Below, in pieces: positions 10,917-21,099 of a stretch of 64,000 nt of DNA. How positions within the stretch are numbered: position 1 is the first letter of the stretch; each line of letters opens with the position of its first letter. This DNA comes from Euglena gracilis (taxonomy: Eukaryota; Euglenida; Euglenophyceae; Euglenales), in NCBI GenBank assembly GCA_039621445.1, contig CP154955.1, positions 37,861,123-37,925,122 of the forward strand. The letters are read 5' to 3'. The position numbers and the translations under genes were made by a program. The notes below the pieces were generated by a model. That model had not been told where the DNA came from. It saw only the letters and a program-made list of their open reading frames with translations, and searched no databases.

Positions 10917-11020
10917 GTGCGTCCAGTACACGATGGAGAACAGGGTGGACGTCTTCTCCGCCTCCATCCGCCGCTCCCGGCAGAACCGCAGCGTGTGGTA
11001 GAGCAGCTCTAGTACAATGA
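10917..11020 (-). CDS. Conserved-core exon of CFAP119/CCDC189-like gene A
   Basis: The minus strand reads KALIVLELLYHTLRFCRERR then MEAEKTSTLFSIVYWTHHHS. CFAP119/CCDC189 members have a characteristic run of the form LLxLYxYTLxFCRExxF followed by xxTSALFSIVKxTH; the FCRER and EKTSTLFSIV blocks here are a clear match in order and spacing. A CCGAAG acceptor could start it at about 11020, and a GT after the SSG codons could end it. The palindrome arrays at 11.1-12.7 kb lie directly upstream in what would be an intron. Confidence 0.7.
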
Positions 11021-11111
11021 GGGCCTTCGGGGAGCCCGGCGTGTCCCGAGGCGCGGCATCCCCGGAGGCACCCAGGCCAGGCGATCGGAGTGTGTGATGA
11101 CAACAGACCCA

Positions 11112-11485
11112 TCAAATGACCCGGTGGCACGGGTGGGATGTCACGGGAGGTTGGTCCGTGGGAGGTAGGTGCCGCGGCCGGCCGCGGCCGACCGTCGCCC
11201 AACCAAAACAGGATTTTGGTTGGGCCGCGGCCGGCCGCGGCCCAACCACGGCCAAATTTAGCCTTGTTTGGTTGGGCCGCGGCCGGCCGCGGCCCAACCA
11301 AAATTTTTTTTGGTTGGACCGCGGCCGGCCGCGGCCAACCAAAAGCATTTTTTGGTTGGGCCACGGCCGGCCGCGGTCGACCGCGGCCCAACCAAAATGA
11401 TTTTTATGGTTGGGTCGCGGTCGGCCGCGGCCGGCCGCGGCCGACCGCGACCCAACCTCCCATGACCGTCCGAGCACTGTTCTGC
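11112..11485 (-). mobile_element. Six-palindrome array element, copy 1
   Basis: Six near-perfect palindromes of about 30 bp, each GGTTGGGCCGCGG then CCGGCCG then CGGCCCAACC, are spaced by 12-25 bp of A/T-rich sequence. The outer flanks read CCTCCCATGACCGTCCGAG on the right and GTCACGGGAGG on the left. The same flanks bound the array at 12330-12690 in the opposite orientation, so palindromes plus flanks form one mobile unit of about 350 bp. No protein is encoded; the Gly-Arg-Pro open frames on both strands are artefacts of the palindrome. Confidence 0.8.
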
Positions 11486-11644
11486 GAGCCACTGATCCAA
11501 ACTCCGTTCCCTCCGTCCTCCGCTATTCTGAGAATGCACTGTGATGGGGCCCTCGAACAAACAGGGGAAGAGAGGAAGACAATTCAGTTTGAACTCTTTT
11601 TCTTTCATTGGCACGATCTGGAAGACATGAATCTTTCACTGGCA

Positions 11645-11760
11645 TGGTCCCCCCATGTGAATTAACCCTAGCTGGGCGACTCTTTGGGGTAGCTGGTACC
11701 CTGTAGGGGGGAATTTTCCACGCGTTTTAAAAGAAACATATTGTTTCTTATGCAGGAATG
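11645..11760. repeat. Partial copy of foldback element
   Basis: About 112 bp here are repeated directly at 11990-12103 (both run from CCCCCCATGTG through CTGGTACCCTGTAG to a short TTTTAAAA and A/T-rich tail), with only a few differences. This copy lacks the opposing arm. Confidence 0.8.
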
Positions 11761-11891
11761 CACTCTTTCATAAATATTTTTATTCAAAAATATTCCCATA
11801 CCGAGAGAATTTCTGAGGTTATTAGAAGGAATAGGGTTAGGGTTAAGATTTCATCCCCCATGGTTGCAACCATCCCGCTCATCGTTGCTAT

Positions 11892-12103
11892 ATTTCCCTC
11901 TACAGGGTACACAGCGAACCCAAAGAGTCGCCCAACTAGGGTTAAAAACATGGGGGGACCCGAGCGAGGCGCCGAAGGCGCCGAGCGAGGGTCCCCCCAT
12001 GTGTATTAACCCTAGTTGGGCGACTCTTTGGGGTAGCTGGTACCCTGTAGGGGGAAATTTTCCACGCGTTTTAAAAATAACATATTTTTTCTGATGCAGG
12101 TTA
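11892..12103. mobile_element. Foldback (hairpin) element
   Basis: Two arms of about 75 bp face each other around 11975: CTACAGGGTA at 11900 pairs with TACCCTGTAG ending at 12050, and CATGGGGGGACCC pairs with GGGTCCCCCCATG. The centre is GGCGCCGAAGGCGCC, itself a small hairpin. A tail up to 12103 is shared with the partial copy at 11645-11760. It is non-coding and would fold into one long hairpin when single-stranded or transcribed. Confidence 0.8.
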
Positions 12104-12160
12104 GGGTTAGGGACAGGGATAGGGTTAGTGTTAGGGATAGAGTTAGGGTTAGGGTTAGCT
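12100..12160. repeat. Interstitial telomere-like repeats
   Basis: Degenerate TTAGGG units (TTAGGG, ACAGGG, ATAGGG, TTAGTG) in tandem. Shorter runs occur at 7985-8000, 9508-9530, 11828-11847, 19128-19142 and 42200-42245. They suggest that TTAGGG is the host telomere repeat, or that it is a component of dispersed elements. Confidence 0.75.
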
Positions 12161-12329
12161 TGTGGTTTGGCGTGTTGTTGCTTCTGTTTACGCAATCCAT
12201 TTCGCACTGCAGTCTGCTTCTGGATGCACCTCCCATAGTTGTTGCCTCTCATTTCTTGTTTGTTCATGCCTCAGTTATTCTGCATTCCTCTGTTTTAGTA
12301 TGGTCTCCCAGTCAGTCAGTCACCATGAA

Positions 12330-12690
12330 AGTACTGCTTGGACAGTCATGGGAGGTTGGGCCGCGGTCGGCCGCGGCCGACCGCGGCCCAACCATTTCTG
12401 TTTTTTTGGTTGGGTGACGGTCAACCGCGGTCGACCGCGGCCCAACCAAAATTTTACCCAAGGTTGGGTCGCGGTCGACCGCGGCCCAACCAACTTCATT
12501 CTGGCTGGAACTTGGTTGGGCCGCGGTCGGCCGCGGCCCAACCCAAAAAAAAATTTGGTTGGGCCGCGGCCGGCCGCGGTCCAACCAAAACATAATTTTG
12601 GTTGGGCCGCGGCCGGCCGCGGCCCAACCAACGGCCACCCAACCTCCCGTGAACATCCACCCCCGGTGGCACCACATCAATGGGAGTGTT
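12330..12690 (+). mobile_element. Six-palindrome array element, copy 2 (inverted)
   Basis: Again six palindromes of the GGTTGGGCCGCGG / CCGCGGCCCAACC type with A/T-rich spacers. The array is framed by GGACAGTCATGGGAGG at the left and CCTCCCGTGAACATCC at the right, matching the flanks of copy 1 in reverse complement. The spacers differ from copy 1 while the palindrome arms are kept, which points to element-wide constraint or gene conversion on the arms. Confidence 0.8.
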
Positions 12691-14459
12691 CGCCTGTGTG
12701 CAGTGTGGAGTTAAAACGACAGCGTAAATGGAAGAGAAGCTGGAGTTGCCGTTGATGACACTTGGGATAAATTCAACTGCTTGGGGAGGTCAAGTAGGGT
12801 CAAGCCCATCTGTACCCCTATTTGCCTTGTTTAAAGCATGCTGGAGACCTCACCAGGAGCTTACACTCAACCGTCCACTCTGAGGAAGAAAACTTCGGAC
12901 CCAGGCCAGATGTTGGGAAGCCATAACTGCCATCAATATAAAAACCAGCCACATCATTAATACAGACCTTCAGGGCAAAATCGGCAGTAAACAGGAAGGG
13001 ATAGCAGCAGCAGTTCTGGGAGGGATGCAGCGCTTCAGCTACCTGCTCATTGGCTGGGAGTGCATTATGCAGAGGCCCCTCCGGCGTAGGAGGGAAGTGT
13101 GCAACCTCCTTTGACCCAGGCGATTGCGACGTGATGGTCTTCCCTTCCGAAAAACAACATCATTTCGATTCTTCTGAGCCAATTGTTGAAGATGCTGAAT
13201 ATGAGACTTTCGTTCACGTTACGTTCTGATGCCAGCTGATGAAACATTTGTTTGGAGTTTGAAACACCAAGTGCCTACAATGCGCAGCTGAATGACGTTA
13301 TCATCAACACCTTCCGGCAACTTAGTATTCTAGCATTCCGAAGAGCCGCCAAATTGTGGCAGCTGTGCCACTCTGAGCAAAGGGCCCTTCCAGTAATTGA
13401 TCATTGCTGTTCCGGGTCAGGGATTCTTTTTAAGGCCAGGGGAGGAGGGTCACCCTTCCCACCCACCGAGGGGTATCCCCCCCAGTGGGGAGAATACGGG
13501 GACCAACTTTTTGAGGTTCAATTTTGGGTTCAAAAATATTTTTTGGCGCTTCGCACCAAAAAAAAAGGCCAAAAAAGGCCAAAACCCTGCCTCTTGCGGC
13601 CTTGCGGGGGACCCACAAGGCCCGATGGGGGGGGGAGGAGGTCTGGCCGGGGCAGAACGGGAAGGCGTGGTGGGGCCCTACTCAACAGCATTTTCACCAA
13701 TTTTTGGGAAAACAGGGATTTTGGCCAGGGAAAATTTTTGATTTTTTTTTGAAAAATGAACCCAAAATACACAATTTTTTTGAAGGAAAAACACATTATT
13801 TTTTTTCGCAAATAAAGTCTCATAAATTTCAGGTTGTAAAATTGGTATTTTTAGGAGGGGGGGGTGAAAAAATAGACGAAAAATTTTGGCGCAGTCAAAT
13901 TTTACTGACATTTTTTCTCTTGGGAATTTTTTTGGACTTTCAAGGGCAATTTTTCTTCAAAAAACTCTCAAAATCAGAAATTTCAGAAAATGTTGAAATT
14001 TGGAAGTTGTAAAAAAAAATGGGGTTTGGGGGGGTTATTGGGCCCCCATATGGGTCCCAAAATGGGTCCCAAAATGGGTCCAAAATACACCCGGCGCCAA
14101 AGGCGCCGCAAAAAAATTTTGGGGTCCAAAAACTGGTGCCACCAGAACAAAGAACAATGGGAAGAGGTGGTGGGGGGTCGACCCCCCTCCACCATGCAGG
14201 GGGGTGGGGGGGGGGGGTGGTCGACCCCCCTCCCCATCCAACACCCTGGCTGTTTGGCCGATTCCATTGTGCCCTGGGTCTGGCAGACCCCCCCCCCCCA
14301 CCCCCCCACAAAAAAAAGCAAAAAAAGGTACCCTCCTGGCACCTTGTCTGTCATCTGTGAGTTGGTGGGTTTGTGCTCTTTTCACCGCTTTATGGCATTG
14401 CACTGGGTTGTCCAGGGGCCACACACAACTTGAGCGAACGCCCTGCGCTGTCCCCTTTC
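12691..14459. other. Presumed intron or intergenic, repeat-rich from 13430
   Basis: 12691-13430 shows no supported exon. 13430-14340 is an A/T-rich, non-coding repeat region with poly-G/poly-C blocks and the small hairpin CGGCGCCAAAGGCGCCG at 14092-14108. The open frames there lack codon-like composition. Confidence 0.4.
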
Positions 14460-14550
14460 AGCGGCGGGGCAGGTCCGGGCCGCAGGACGAGCCTGGCCGG
14501 CGAGCACGCGCTGCAGGTACTCCAGCACCCTCCGCCGCAGGGCCGGCTGG
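14460..14550 (-). CDS. Possible upstream exon of gene A
   Basis: After a GCCAG acceptor the minus strand reads PALRRRVLEYLQRVLAGQAR and PAARTCPA, a basic amphipathic helix with G/C third positions. It lies upstream of the CFAP119-like core exons on the same strand and could be an N-terminal exon. No motif proves this, and the donor is not certain. Confidence 0.35.
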
Positions 14551-14647
14551 CGAGTCCCTGGGGTCTGACCCCTCAACGATGGGGCGGGGGCCCACGCCGC
14601 AATGGCAGGGGGGGGGGAGGGCTGTGGCCCAGTGGACCCTGGCCGGC

Positions 14648-14717
14648 CGGTCCCCCAGGGTGTGGAGGGCGGCGACGTCCACCGCCTTCAGCTGGTCCCC
14701 GGCCCCCGGCGGCTGGG
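14648..14717 (-). CDS. Possible upstream exon of gene A
   Basis: After a CTGCCCAG acceptor the minus strand reads PPGAGDQLKAVDVAALHTLG then DRPARV, closing at a CAGG/GTCCAC donor. It is short but protein-like, with an alternating helix pattern. It could be the N-terminal part of gene A or an exon of an unrelated gene. Confidence 0.35.
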
Positions 14718-15367
14718 CAGTAATCGGGGTGCCGGGGCAGGTAGGCACTACCCCCCCCCCCGGGTCGGGACCTCCCTGGCCACGGGCCAAATTGTGCACA
14801 AAAAATGGGCTTTTCCGGGCTTCTGGCGCCAGAAATGCCTTGGCCGAGCTCCCAGACATCTTTGGTGATGTGTCCAAAGGGGGGGGGTGGCGCACACAAG
14901 TGGCCATTTGGGAGGGGGAGTGTTGGCTTGGGCCAAGACTGGACAGGGGGCCACGGCCGGCAGTGGTGAGCCACGGCCCAAACAAACTGGGTGCCGAATC
15001 CAATTTGTGGCTTGGATGGGCCGGAGGCCGGCCACTTCCGGCATTTGTCAACTGAATTTTTGCGGCCAGATGCGGAGCCCAATGAAAATGGATTCAGCGT
15101 GAACGTTTCCCCCAAAACGTTCAATGAATAATCCGCAGGCAAAATGGTGGAAAATCTCGCCGCCATATATGTTGGCAACAACGGGTTTGGGTGGGAAAAG
15201 CGAATTCTCCTTGGACCTTCGCCCATCACCCAAACTGTGAAAACATCGTTTTTCGACTTTATAATCCCCATGCAACGCCATTGGCTGACCCTCAGACCTC
15301 AGAGCGGTCCTCAAGTGGTGGTCCTGAACCAAACGAATATCCCGCCCCATACATGGCCGACCATGAG

Positions 15368-15445
15368 CGTCACACACACACACACGCGCGCACGCACGCA
15401 CACACACACGCACGCACGCACGCACGCACACACACAGACACACAT
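15368..15445. repeat. CA/CGCA microsatellite
   Basis: Alternating CA and CGCA units ending in CACAGACACAC. Confidence 0.95.
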
Positions 15446-15665
15446 CCCCGACAGGTGAGCCAGCCCAAGAGTTCAAGGTAGGGGGGGGGCCAGCAGCGGA
15501 AGGGTCCCACAGCAGCGACGCCGGCATCCGTACGGCACGCACACTGGCACAGGGGGGACGTCAGGCGGCAGGCAGCATTGGGGCAGCGGGTGTGAAACCT
15601 GCAATGGCGGGCACCAGAGAGACCTCTTCCCCTCGAGAGTCACTGGCAGGGGGACATATTACCAC

Positions 15666-15984
15666 CATTCCATTGCTTAGCGACCCCCGGGGGGGTCACT
15701 TTCCATCCTGAAAAAACCAGTCAGTCACTTTACCCCCCCCCCCGGGGGGGATTGGCCACTCTTGAATGCGCTCATGTTGGCAAGGCAATATTGCCAAAAA
15801 GTCTCAAAAAACCCAAAAAAATTCTGGCCCCTTCGGCGCCAGGCTAGCCACTTTTCCATTTTCAGGCCTACCCCACCTCCGGGGGGAGGGGGTCTTGGCC
15901 AGAAAACCAGGCAGTCACTCTGAAAAAACCTGTCAGTCACCCCCCCAGGGGGGTAGGGTGAGACAGGTGTTAAGCAATGGTATG
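15666..15984. mobile_element. hAT-type MITE family D, copy 1
   Basis: 319 bp with terminal inverted repeats CATTCCATTGCTTA at the left and TAAGCAATGGTATG at the right. The perfect 8-bp target duplication ATTACCAC (15658-15665 and 15985-15992) is diagnostic of hAT-superfamily transposition. The inside is non-coding with CAGTCAGTCAC repeats and a CTTCGGCGCCAGG segment. Copy 2 is at 56500-56839. Confidence 0.88.
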
Positions 15985-16925
15985 ATTACCACCTAAGCAA
16001 TTGCACGGACGAAATGGACCACATGTGGCCCAGCCTGAAGCACCCGCAGAAAAAATTGCTCCAAGATCGACCCAAAATGCAGGAGTGGATTGACACTGGA
16101 AGCGAAATTGCGGAAAAATTGCGGCAGTCGTGGAGAAATTTAGGGAAATTTGACATCGAGAGTGTGCACATTTTTGCTGGAGGGGAGGGGAGGAGGGGAA
16201 ATACTTTGCCTTATAGATCCCCCCCCATTATGCAACATTAGTGTCTAAAAACATGCTTTTATTGAATGCGTTTCACTGAAAAAATTCAAAAACGACAGAA
16301 AAATTCTGCATTCAATACCAGATTTTTATCTGAGACCAATTTTTTTGCTAAACTTTTGTCCAAACTCCAAATTAACCCCCAGAAAGAAAGGAGAAGGAAA
16401 CACAAAAAAAAATGCCAAATTGATACAACTTTGGCAAAAGTAGGAGAACATAAAAGCAAATGCAAAAAAAAGCGACCCCCCCCTTGCCTTGTGAAGAATA
16501 GCCAGAACTCATTGCACCTTCCATTTCAAGTTCATGTGTGTATGTGTATTGAGGGAGGAAAAAGGGGGGGGAATGAAGATAAACTGCGGAAACTGTGTAA
16601 TAATTGCAGAAAATTGCGGAAACTGTGGGAACTGGTGGAAATTACAGGAAAATTGCATAATATCATTTCCCATCCCTGTAAAATGCCCTTTTAGAGCAAT
16701 TTTGGACGAAAATTTGTCGAAATTTCCGGCACCAGAAGCCAGAAAAAAAGCTTTGATGTTTTGGAGGAGGTCCCAAATGCCCTCTCCCCAGGGTCTGTCT
16801 ACCTAAAGCCGTGGCACCCTCCCTATTTTAAACCCTGACACGTTTCATCACAGGACAACACAGGCCCCACCCACCCCACCCACCAAATGGGCAGCGAAGC
16901 AAAGAGCGGAGGTGGGAGGAGATGC

Positions 16926-16997
16926 TTAGGCATCCGCCGGGGACAGAATGAGGCGGGGTGTCGTGCAGCGGAAGGACAGTTCGGGCTCGTTGACCGT
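16926..16997 (-). CDS. Terminal exon of gene B (unidentified)
   Basis: A good acceptor (TCTCATGTGCCATCGCAG, complement ending at 16998) is followed in phase by 23 codons and TAA. The peptide reads TVNEPELSFRCTTPRLILSP then ADA. It is the 3'-most supported exon of the minus-strand exon set between 17 and 27.5 kb, which I call gene B. No domain recognised. Confidence 0.5.
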   Translation of the reverse strand, partial: TVNEPELSFRCTTPRLILSPADA

Positions 16998-17040
16998 CTG
17001 CGATGGCACATGAGAAGGTGGGCGCTGGAGGGCATCCCCA

Positions 17041-18758
17041 GATGGACCCGTCGATGATGGGTGATCGGCTGGGGAAGGGGGAAGGGGGAATGGGGAATGA
17101 TTGAATGATGGAGAATGATGGGGGTGAAAAAGCCCCATGCCCCCCCCCCCGAAGTTCCCCCCCCCCCACTGCAACAGCACGTGAGCTTGCCAAACAGTCA
17201 TAGGCACAGCTTTGGGATTTCATACACGAGACGTCAAAAAAGAGTCAAAAAGCAAGGCGAAGGAGCTGTATGCATTGCCTGTGCGGCAGCATATGGTCCC
17301 CGATAGAGTTAAGGGTGGGGACCGTCTGGCTCGGCCAGGAGTGAATGATGCCCCACCACGCCATCAATGGCCCCCAGCTCACCATCGTCGCGTTCAGAGC
17401 AGCAGGAAGCGGCAGGAAGCGGCAGGAAACGGCAGAAAAGCGGTTGCCCAGGCGCGTGTGCGTACCCAAAATGGACGGTCTGCGTCGCCATTTTGAACCA
17501 CTTCCTGAGGTGCCCATATACCCTAAACAATATGCCCCAAATGATGTCCCCCACCCCCCAAATCCTGGGGGTGGACGTTGACTGACCACATACTATTCCC
17601 CAGGTATACCCGTGATGCCAGCCAGACCCGCAGTAGAAGCGAAACGAACCACGACAGGACCAGCTTTGGCTTCTGGTGCACACAGATACCTGTGCAGACA
17701 CAGCACTGAGAAAAAATTCACTGATCAGGGCAAGGAGGGACCAGTGCAACGCTCTGGTACAGGTGGAGGGGGTACGGGTAGAGGGCGGTGAGGGGTGGCG
17801 GACGCCCCCCACACACCCACGCTCAGGCACTGTCTGCTGGGAGGCAATTCAGAAGCTTTGTCACCACTATTCCGTGTCCTGGTGGCTGGGACAGTGGTGG
17901 GCCCAACTGGATGTCAGTTGGGGGGAGGGTGACTGTTGAATGGAACCAAAGAGCCCTTTCCATAAAATGGAACAGGAAAAAAGTCAGCCCTGCGGTTACT
18001 GCAATCTTCTTCTCTCTCAGAAATGGGAATGCAGTTGCAGGTTTTCCACAAATACACTTTTTTTCATTTCAGCAACGTCCACAGCTGGAATCAAGCACTC
18101 AGCAATTGAACGAATTGGTATTGGTGGCATTAATGAGGTTTGAGATTTTGCACAATCCGGGACATTTGCTCAAGAGTGCAACCCAAAGAGCTTCCCAACA
18201 AATTAAATAAATGACTGTGGTCTTTGGGGCACCCTGGTCGCATGCATTACACCGTTTGAAACCAGTTGAAAATATGCAAAGGGGCACCAACAAAATACAA
18301 CAAACAACAAATTCATGAAACTTCGAACCAAATCAGACACCCCCAAATGGGACAATCTCTTGGTCAGAAAGTCCCTGGTGGCATTTGCAGTTTTACCCAG
18401 CAGAATGGGGTCTACTCCCCCCCGGGCATATGACAAGAAATGCAAGCCAAGGAACCACGACACCCTCAAGACCCTCAAGTTATTTGAATAACAGTGCACT
18501 GCCCAAAAAGAAGGCCAAATACTCCACCAAAGATGTAACCATCAGCAAATCACATATCAAACCACTATAAAAATATCATTTTGGAGGTTTATGCCCCCAT
18601 TCTGCAGATTGAAGCAGAAGACTCGATAATGTTCAATCAAAATGCGACAGTGCCTGACTAAAATCGAAATTTGGTAGCAGTAACAGAAACATCGGGTATG
18701 GGGTCACCAATGCACATGTTCTAACTATATAGGACACCGCGGGGCGGCCGCACGCTAC
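17041..18758. other. Presumed gene B intron
   Basis: Ordinary A/T-balanced sequence with an 11-base GGCAGGAAGCG repeat at 17400-17440. The open frames on both strands lack splice borders or recognisable domains. Confidence 0.35.
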
Positions 18759-18840
18759 GGTAAGCCGTACAGCACCAGCCCGGCCCACGTTGCTGGGTCT
18801 GCTCCCGACCGCACAGCCTGGCACAGCACCTGCCGCACCG
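18759..18840 (-). CDS. Exon candidate, gene B
   Basis: The minus frame reads AVRQVLCQAVRSGADPATWA then GLVLYGLP and reaches a GTAGCG donor; GCCAG/CAG acceptors precede it. The plus strand has a strong CTACG/GTAAGC donor within the same block, so strand assignment is tentative. No family recognised. Confidence 0.3.
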
Positions 18841-19249
18841 CTGCTGGCGGGACCCTGACGTGGCCATGTGGCTGAGTCGTGTGCATAATAAATCAAATAA
18901 TGCAAACATTAGGCATCTGTGGGGGCGATCCCTGGGACAGCCGGCGCGGAAACATATCAACGTATGCAACATGTCCTCTTAAAAACACATTCCACACATA
19001 TAATATATATCACATACACATGGCAGCCAGGAACCATAGGACCCCGGGGTCCCTGTCATTCCTCCAGGGGGGGGGGGGATAGTTCCACCGGGTCCCAGGT
19101 TCTGGAAAAGTCGAGATTGTTTTGGATTTAGGGTTAGGGTTACGGCTGGACTGCCGTGGGGCTCCCATCTTTTTGGAATTCAGGAAGAGGTCAGGCCCTG
19201 TTTCGGACCAAGTCAGGCCGAAGTCAGGCCAAAATCAGGTCGAGTTCAG

Positions 19250-19470
19250 ACGAAATTTTGGCAAAGAGCTGCCCGATACACGAGTCATGGTCGACGGGAT
19301 ACCCGTTCACCACGACGGTTTGACGGTAAGTCGGGAAACTGATCCCCCCATTATTCCGAATCTCGGCACAAATCTCGTTGTTCACTTTGCGGATCGAGTG
19401 GTCATCACACATCCAAATGTCCAAGATCTCGTCCCCCCTGGCCTGGCCAACGTCATCGCGGTATGAACCG
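19250..19470. other. Unassigned block with protein-like frames on both strands
   Basis: The minus frame includes DEILDIWMCDDHSIRKVNNE and SFPTYRQTVVVNGYPVDHDS; the plus frame includes TRVMVDGIPVHHDGLTVSRE and PIIPNLGTNLVVHFADRVVI. The composition differs from both introns and GC-rich exons. It may be a fragment of a transposon ORF. I cannot choose the strand or name a family. Confidence 0.3.
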
Positions 19471-19537
19471 CGGTGACACCCCCCAGCGGGGCCTATAGTT
19501 CCTGGCTGCCAACACAGAAACATACACAGGGTTGAGT

Positions 19538-19674
19538 GTCGAAAGGGTTCCCGGCCTGGGCGTGGCTGAGCGGCGCCGACGCCGTGCCGGCGGCCCGCAG
19601 GGTGCGGTACAGCTGCACCAGCTGCCCCGCCGCCTGCTCCGACGGCCACCGCCAACCCCCTGGCCCCCCGGCCC
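19538..19674 (-). CDS. Exon candidate, gene B
   Basis: The GC-rich minus frame reads EQAAGQLVQLYRTLRAAGTA then SAPLSHAQAGNPFDTQ, a plausible helix with no near pyrimidine tract. Acceptor and donor are uncertain. No family recognised. Confidence 0.35.
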
Positions 19675-19879
19675 AGCCCCGCCACACCGGGCCGGGCTGA
19701 TAGGCCCGGGACGCGTGTGGAAATCCACGGGGAGTGAGATCTGTGGGAAGAGGAAAGGGCTTCAGGGTTGGTCTTCAGTTGGGGGGGGGGGGGCATGGCT
19801 GAACCCAGACCTGACATTGACCCATGAAACGGGGGACACCACGTGCATGTAGTTTGACTGGGTGGGAGTGTGTGGCGGG

Positions 19880-19985
19880 CAGAGGGCTGGCCAGAGGTGG
19901 GTGACCGCCCGCGCCGCCCCCGCCGACAGCAGCAGGTGTGCGGCGCACGTCAGGCCGGACACCGCTGCCGCCGCCGACGGTGGTG
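19880..19985 (-). CDS. Exon candidate, gene B
   Basis: The GC-rich minus frame includes AVSGLTCAAHLLLSAGAARA then VTHLWPA, a small-residue helix of the kind found in helical-repeat proteins. Borders are uncertain; the assignment to gene B is by strand and position. Confidence 0.35.
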
Positions 19986-20850
19986 CAGGCAGCCCCCAAG
20001 CTTCAACCTGGGACCATCCCCTCTTATGACGCTGACCCATTCCAGCCCGGAATCGGACTGCATGCAAAGGGGGAGAGATGCAAAATAATGTAAAAAAAAG
20101 AACAAAAAATAAAAAAAAGTGAAAGTTCCTCCAGAACCCCAGGGTGGTTACCTTTTCTGTTGGAGAGGACTAAGAAAAATTTTCTCCTCCCTGGAGAAAA
20201 TTTCATCGCGCAACCTCACTTTTTTACGCAACACAGTGCGTGTTGTGGGCAATCATTCACAATTCTTTTTGAAAAGAAACTCAAAACGTAAACAATGCTC
20301 GCGTTATATTTCATTAAAAAGTACTTTATCAAAAAGGCAAAAACTAAAAAAAGGTGCCACAACAAAAGAAAGTGCGATGCAAACTTGCACCGCGGGACGA
20401 GTGATTGCCTTGTTGTATGCACTCATACTCATTAAGGAACAACTTTTTATTTGAAAAATGGGCCCAAAATGTTTAGTGTGCAACTTCCAGTTGCATAATA
20501 TTCCCTGTGTTACCCCCCCCCAAATCGGTTTTCAAAGAAATGGAGGGGCAAAATATGCAAAAAAGCTGAAATTGCATTCCCCCCAAATTTTCATAATTCA
20601 AAAAAAATGAAAATAATGTGCGTGCTGTGGGGGGGGGGGCTGGGCAGGGAACACCTTGGCAGCGGCAAATGAGCGGCCTCGGGGTCCATATGCCTGGGGG
20701 TGATCCTGGAAATGCGCTGTTGACATCGGGTGCACGTCAACGACAGGGTGTGTCTTGGGCAGAGCGGGGATACACGCGGGGGAAAAGGTCGGTACACATC
20801 AATCCAACCCGCAATAAAATGGACCCTCGGTCGGTGCTGGATCTTCGGAC

Positions 20851-20946
20851 CTGCCACGGGCGGCCCATGGCGGGGGACGGCGCCGCCGGAGGGGAGCCGC
20901 AGAGGGTGACGAGGGAGGTCCGGAGGGGCGTCCGCTCCACCAGGGA
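20851..20946 (-). CDS. Internal exon of gene B (32 codons)
   Basis: A long pyrimidine-rich tract ending in CTGGGAG leads to exactly 96 bp in phase 0, ending at a CAG/GTCCGA donor. The peptide reads SLVERTPLRTSLVTLCGSPP then AAPSPAMGRPWQ. The symmetric phase and the strong borders make this one of the better exons of the set. No family recognised. Confidence 0.5.
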
Positions 20947-21099
20947 CTCCCAGGGGGCCGGGAGGCGGGCGGCGCCGGGGGCGGGAGGGCGGCAGGGCCC
21001 TGGCCTTCCGGACAAGGCACGAGCAAAATGAACGGGACAAAACCTTTCTTGGGCAAAATCGTTGCCCCAAAGTTGGAACTAGCCTCCACGGACCGACTG

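Noticed and set aside
8909-11020. Dynein heavy chain as identity of gene A
   Set aside because: The YTFTPR stretch first suggested a dynein AAA segment, but the neighbouring exons (FCRER...FSIV, HSVHRPP) fit CFAP119/CCDC189 in order and no dynein P-loop is present.
11112-12690. CRISPR-like repeat-spacer architecture
   Set aside because: The sequence is eukaryotic with introns; the units are palindromes with short A/T spacers, spacer lengths vary, and there is no cas gene.
11112-12755. Gly-Arg-Pro-rich frames on both strands resembling a repeat protein
   Set aside because: Each repeat is the palindrome read through; frames occur on both strands and all registers, with no start context or splice signals.
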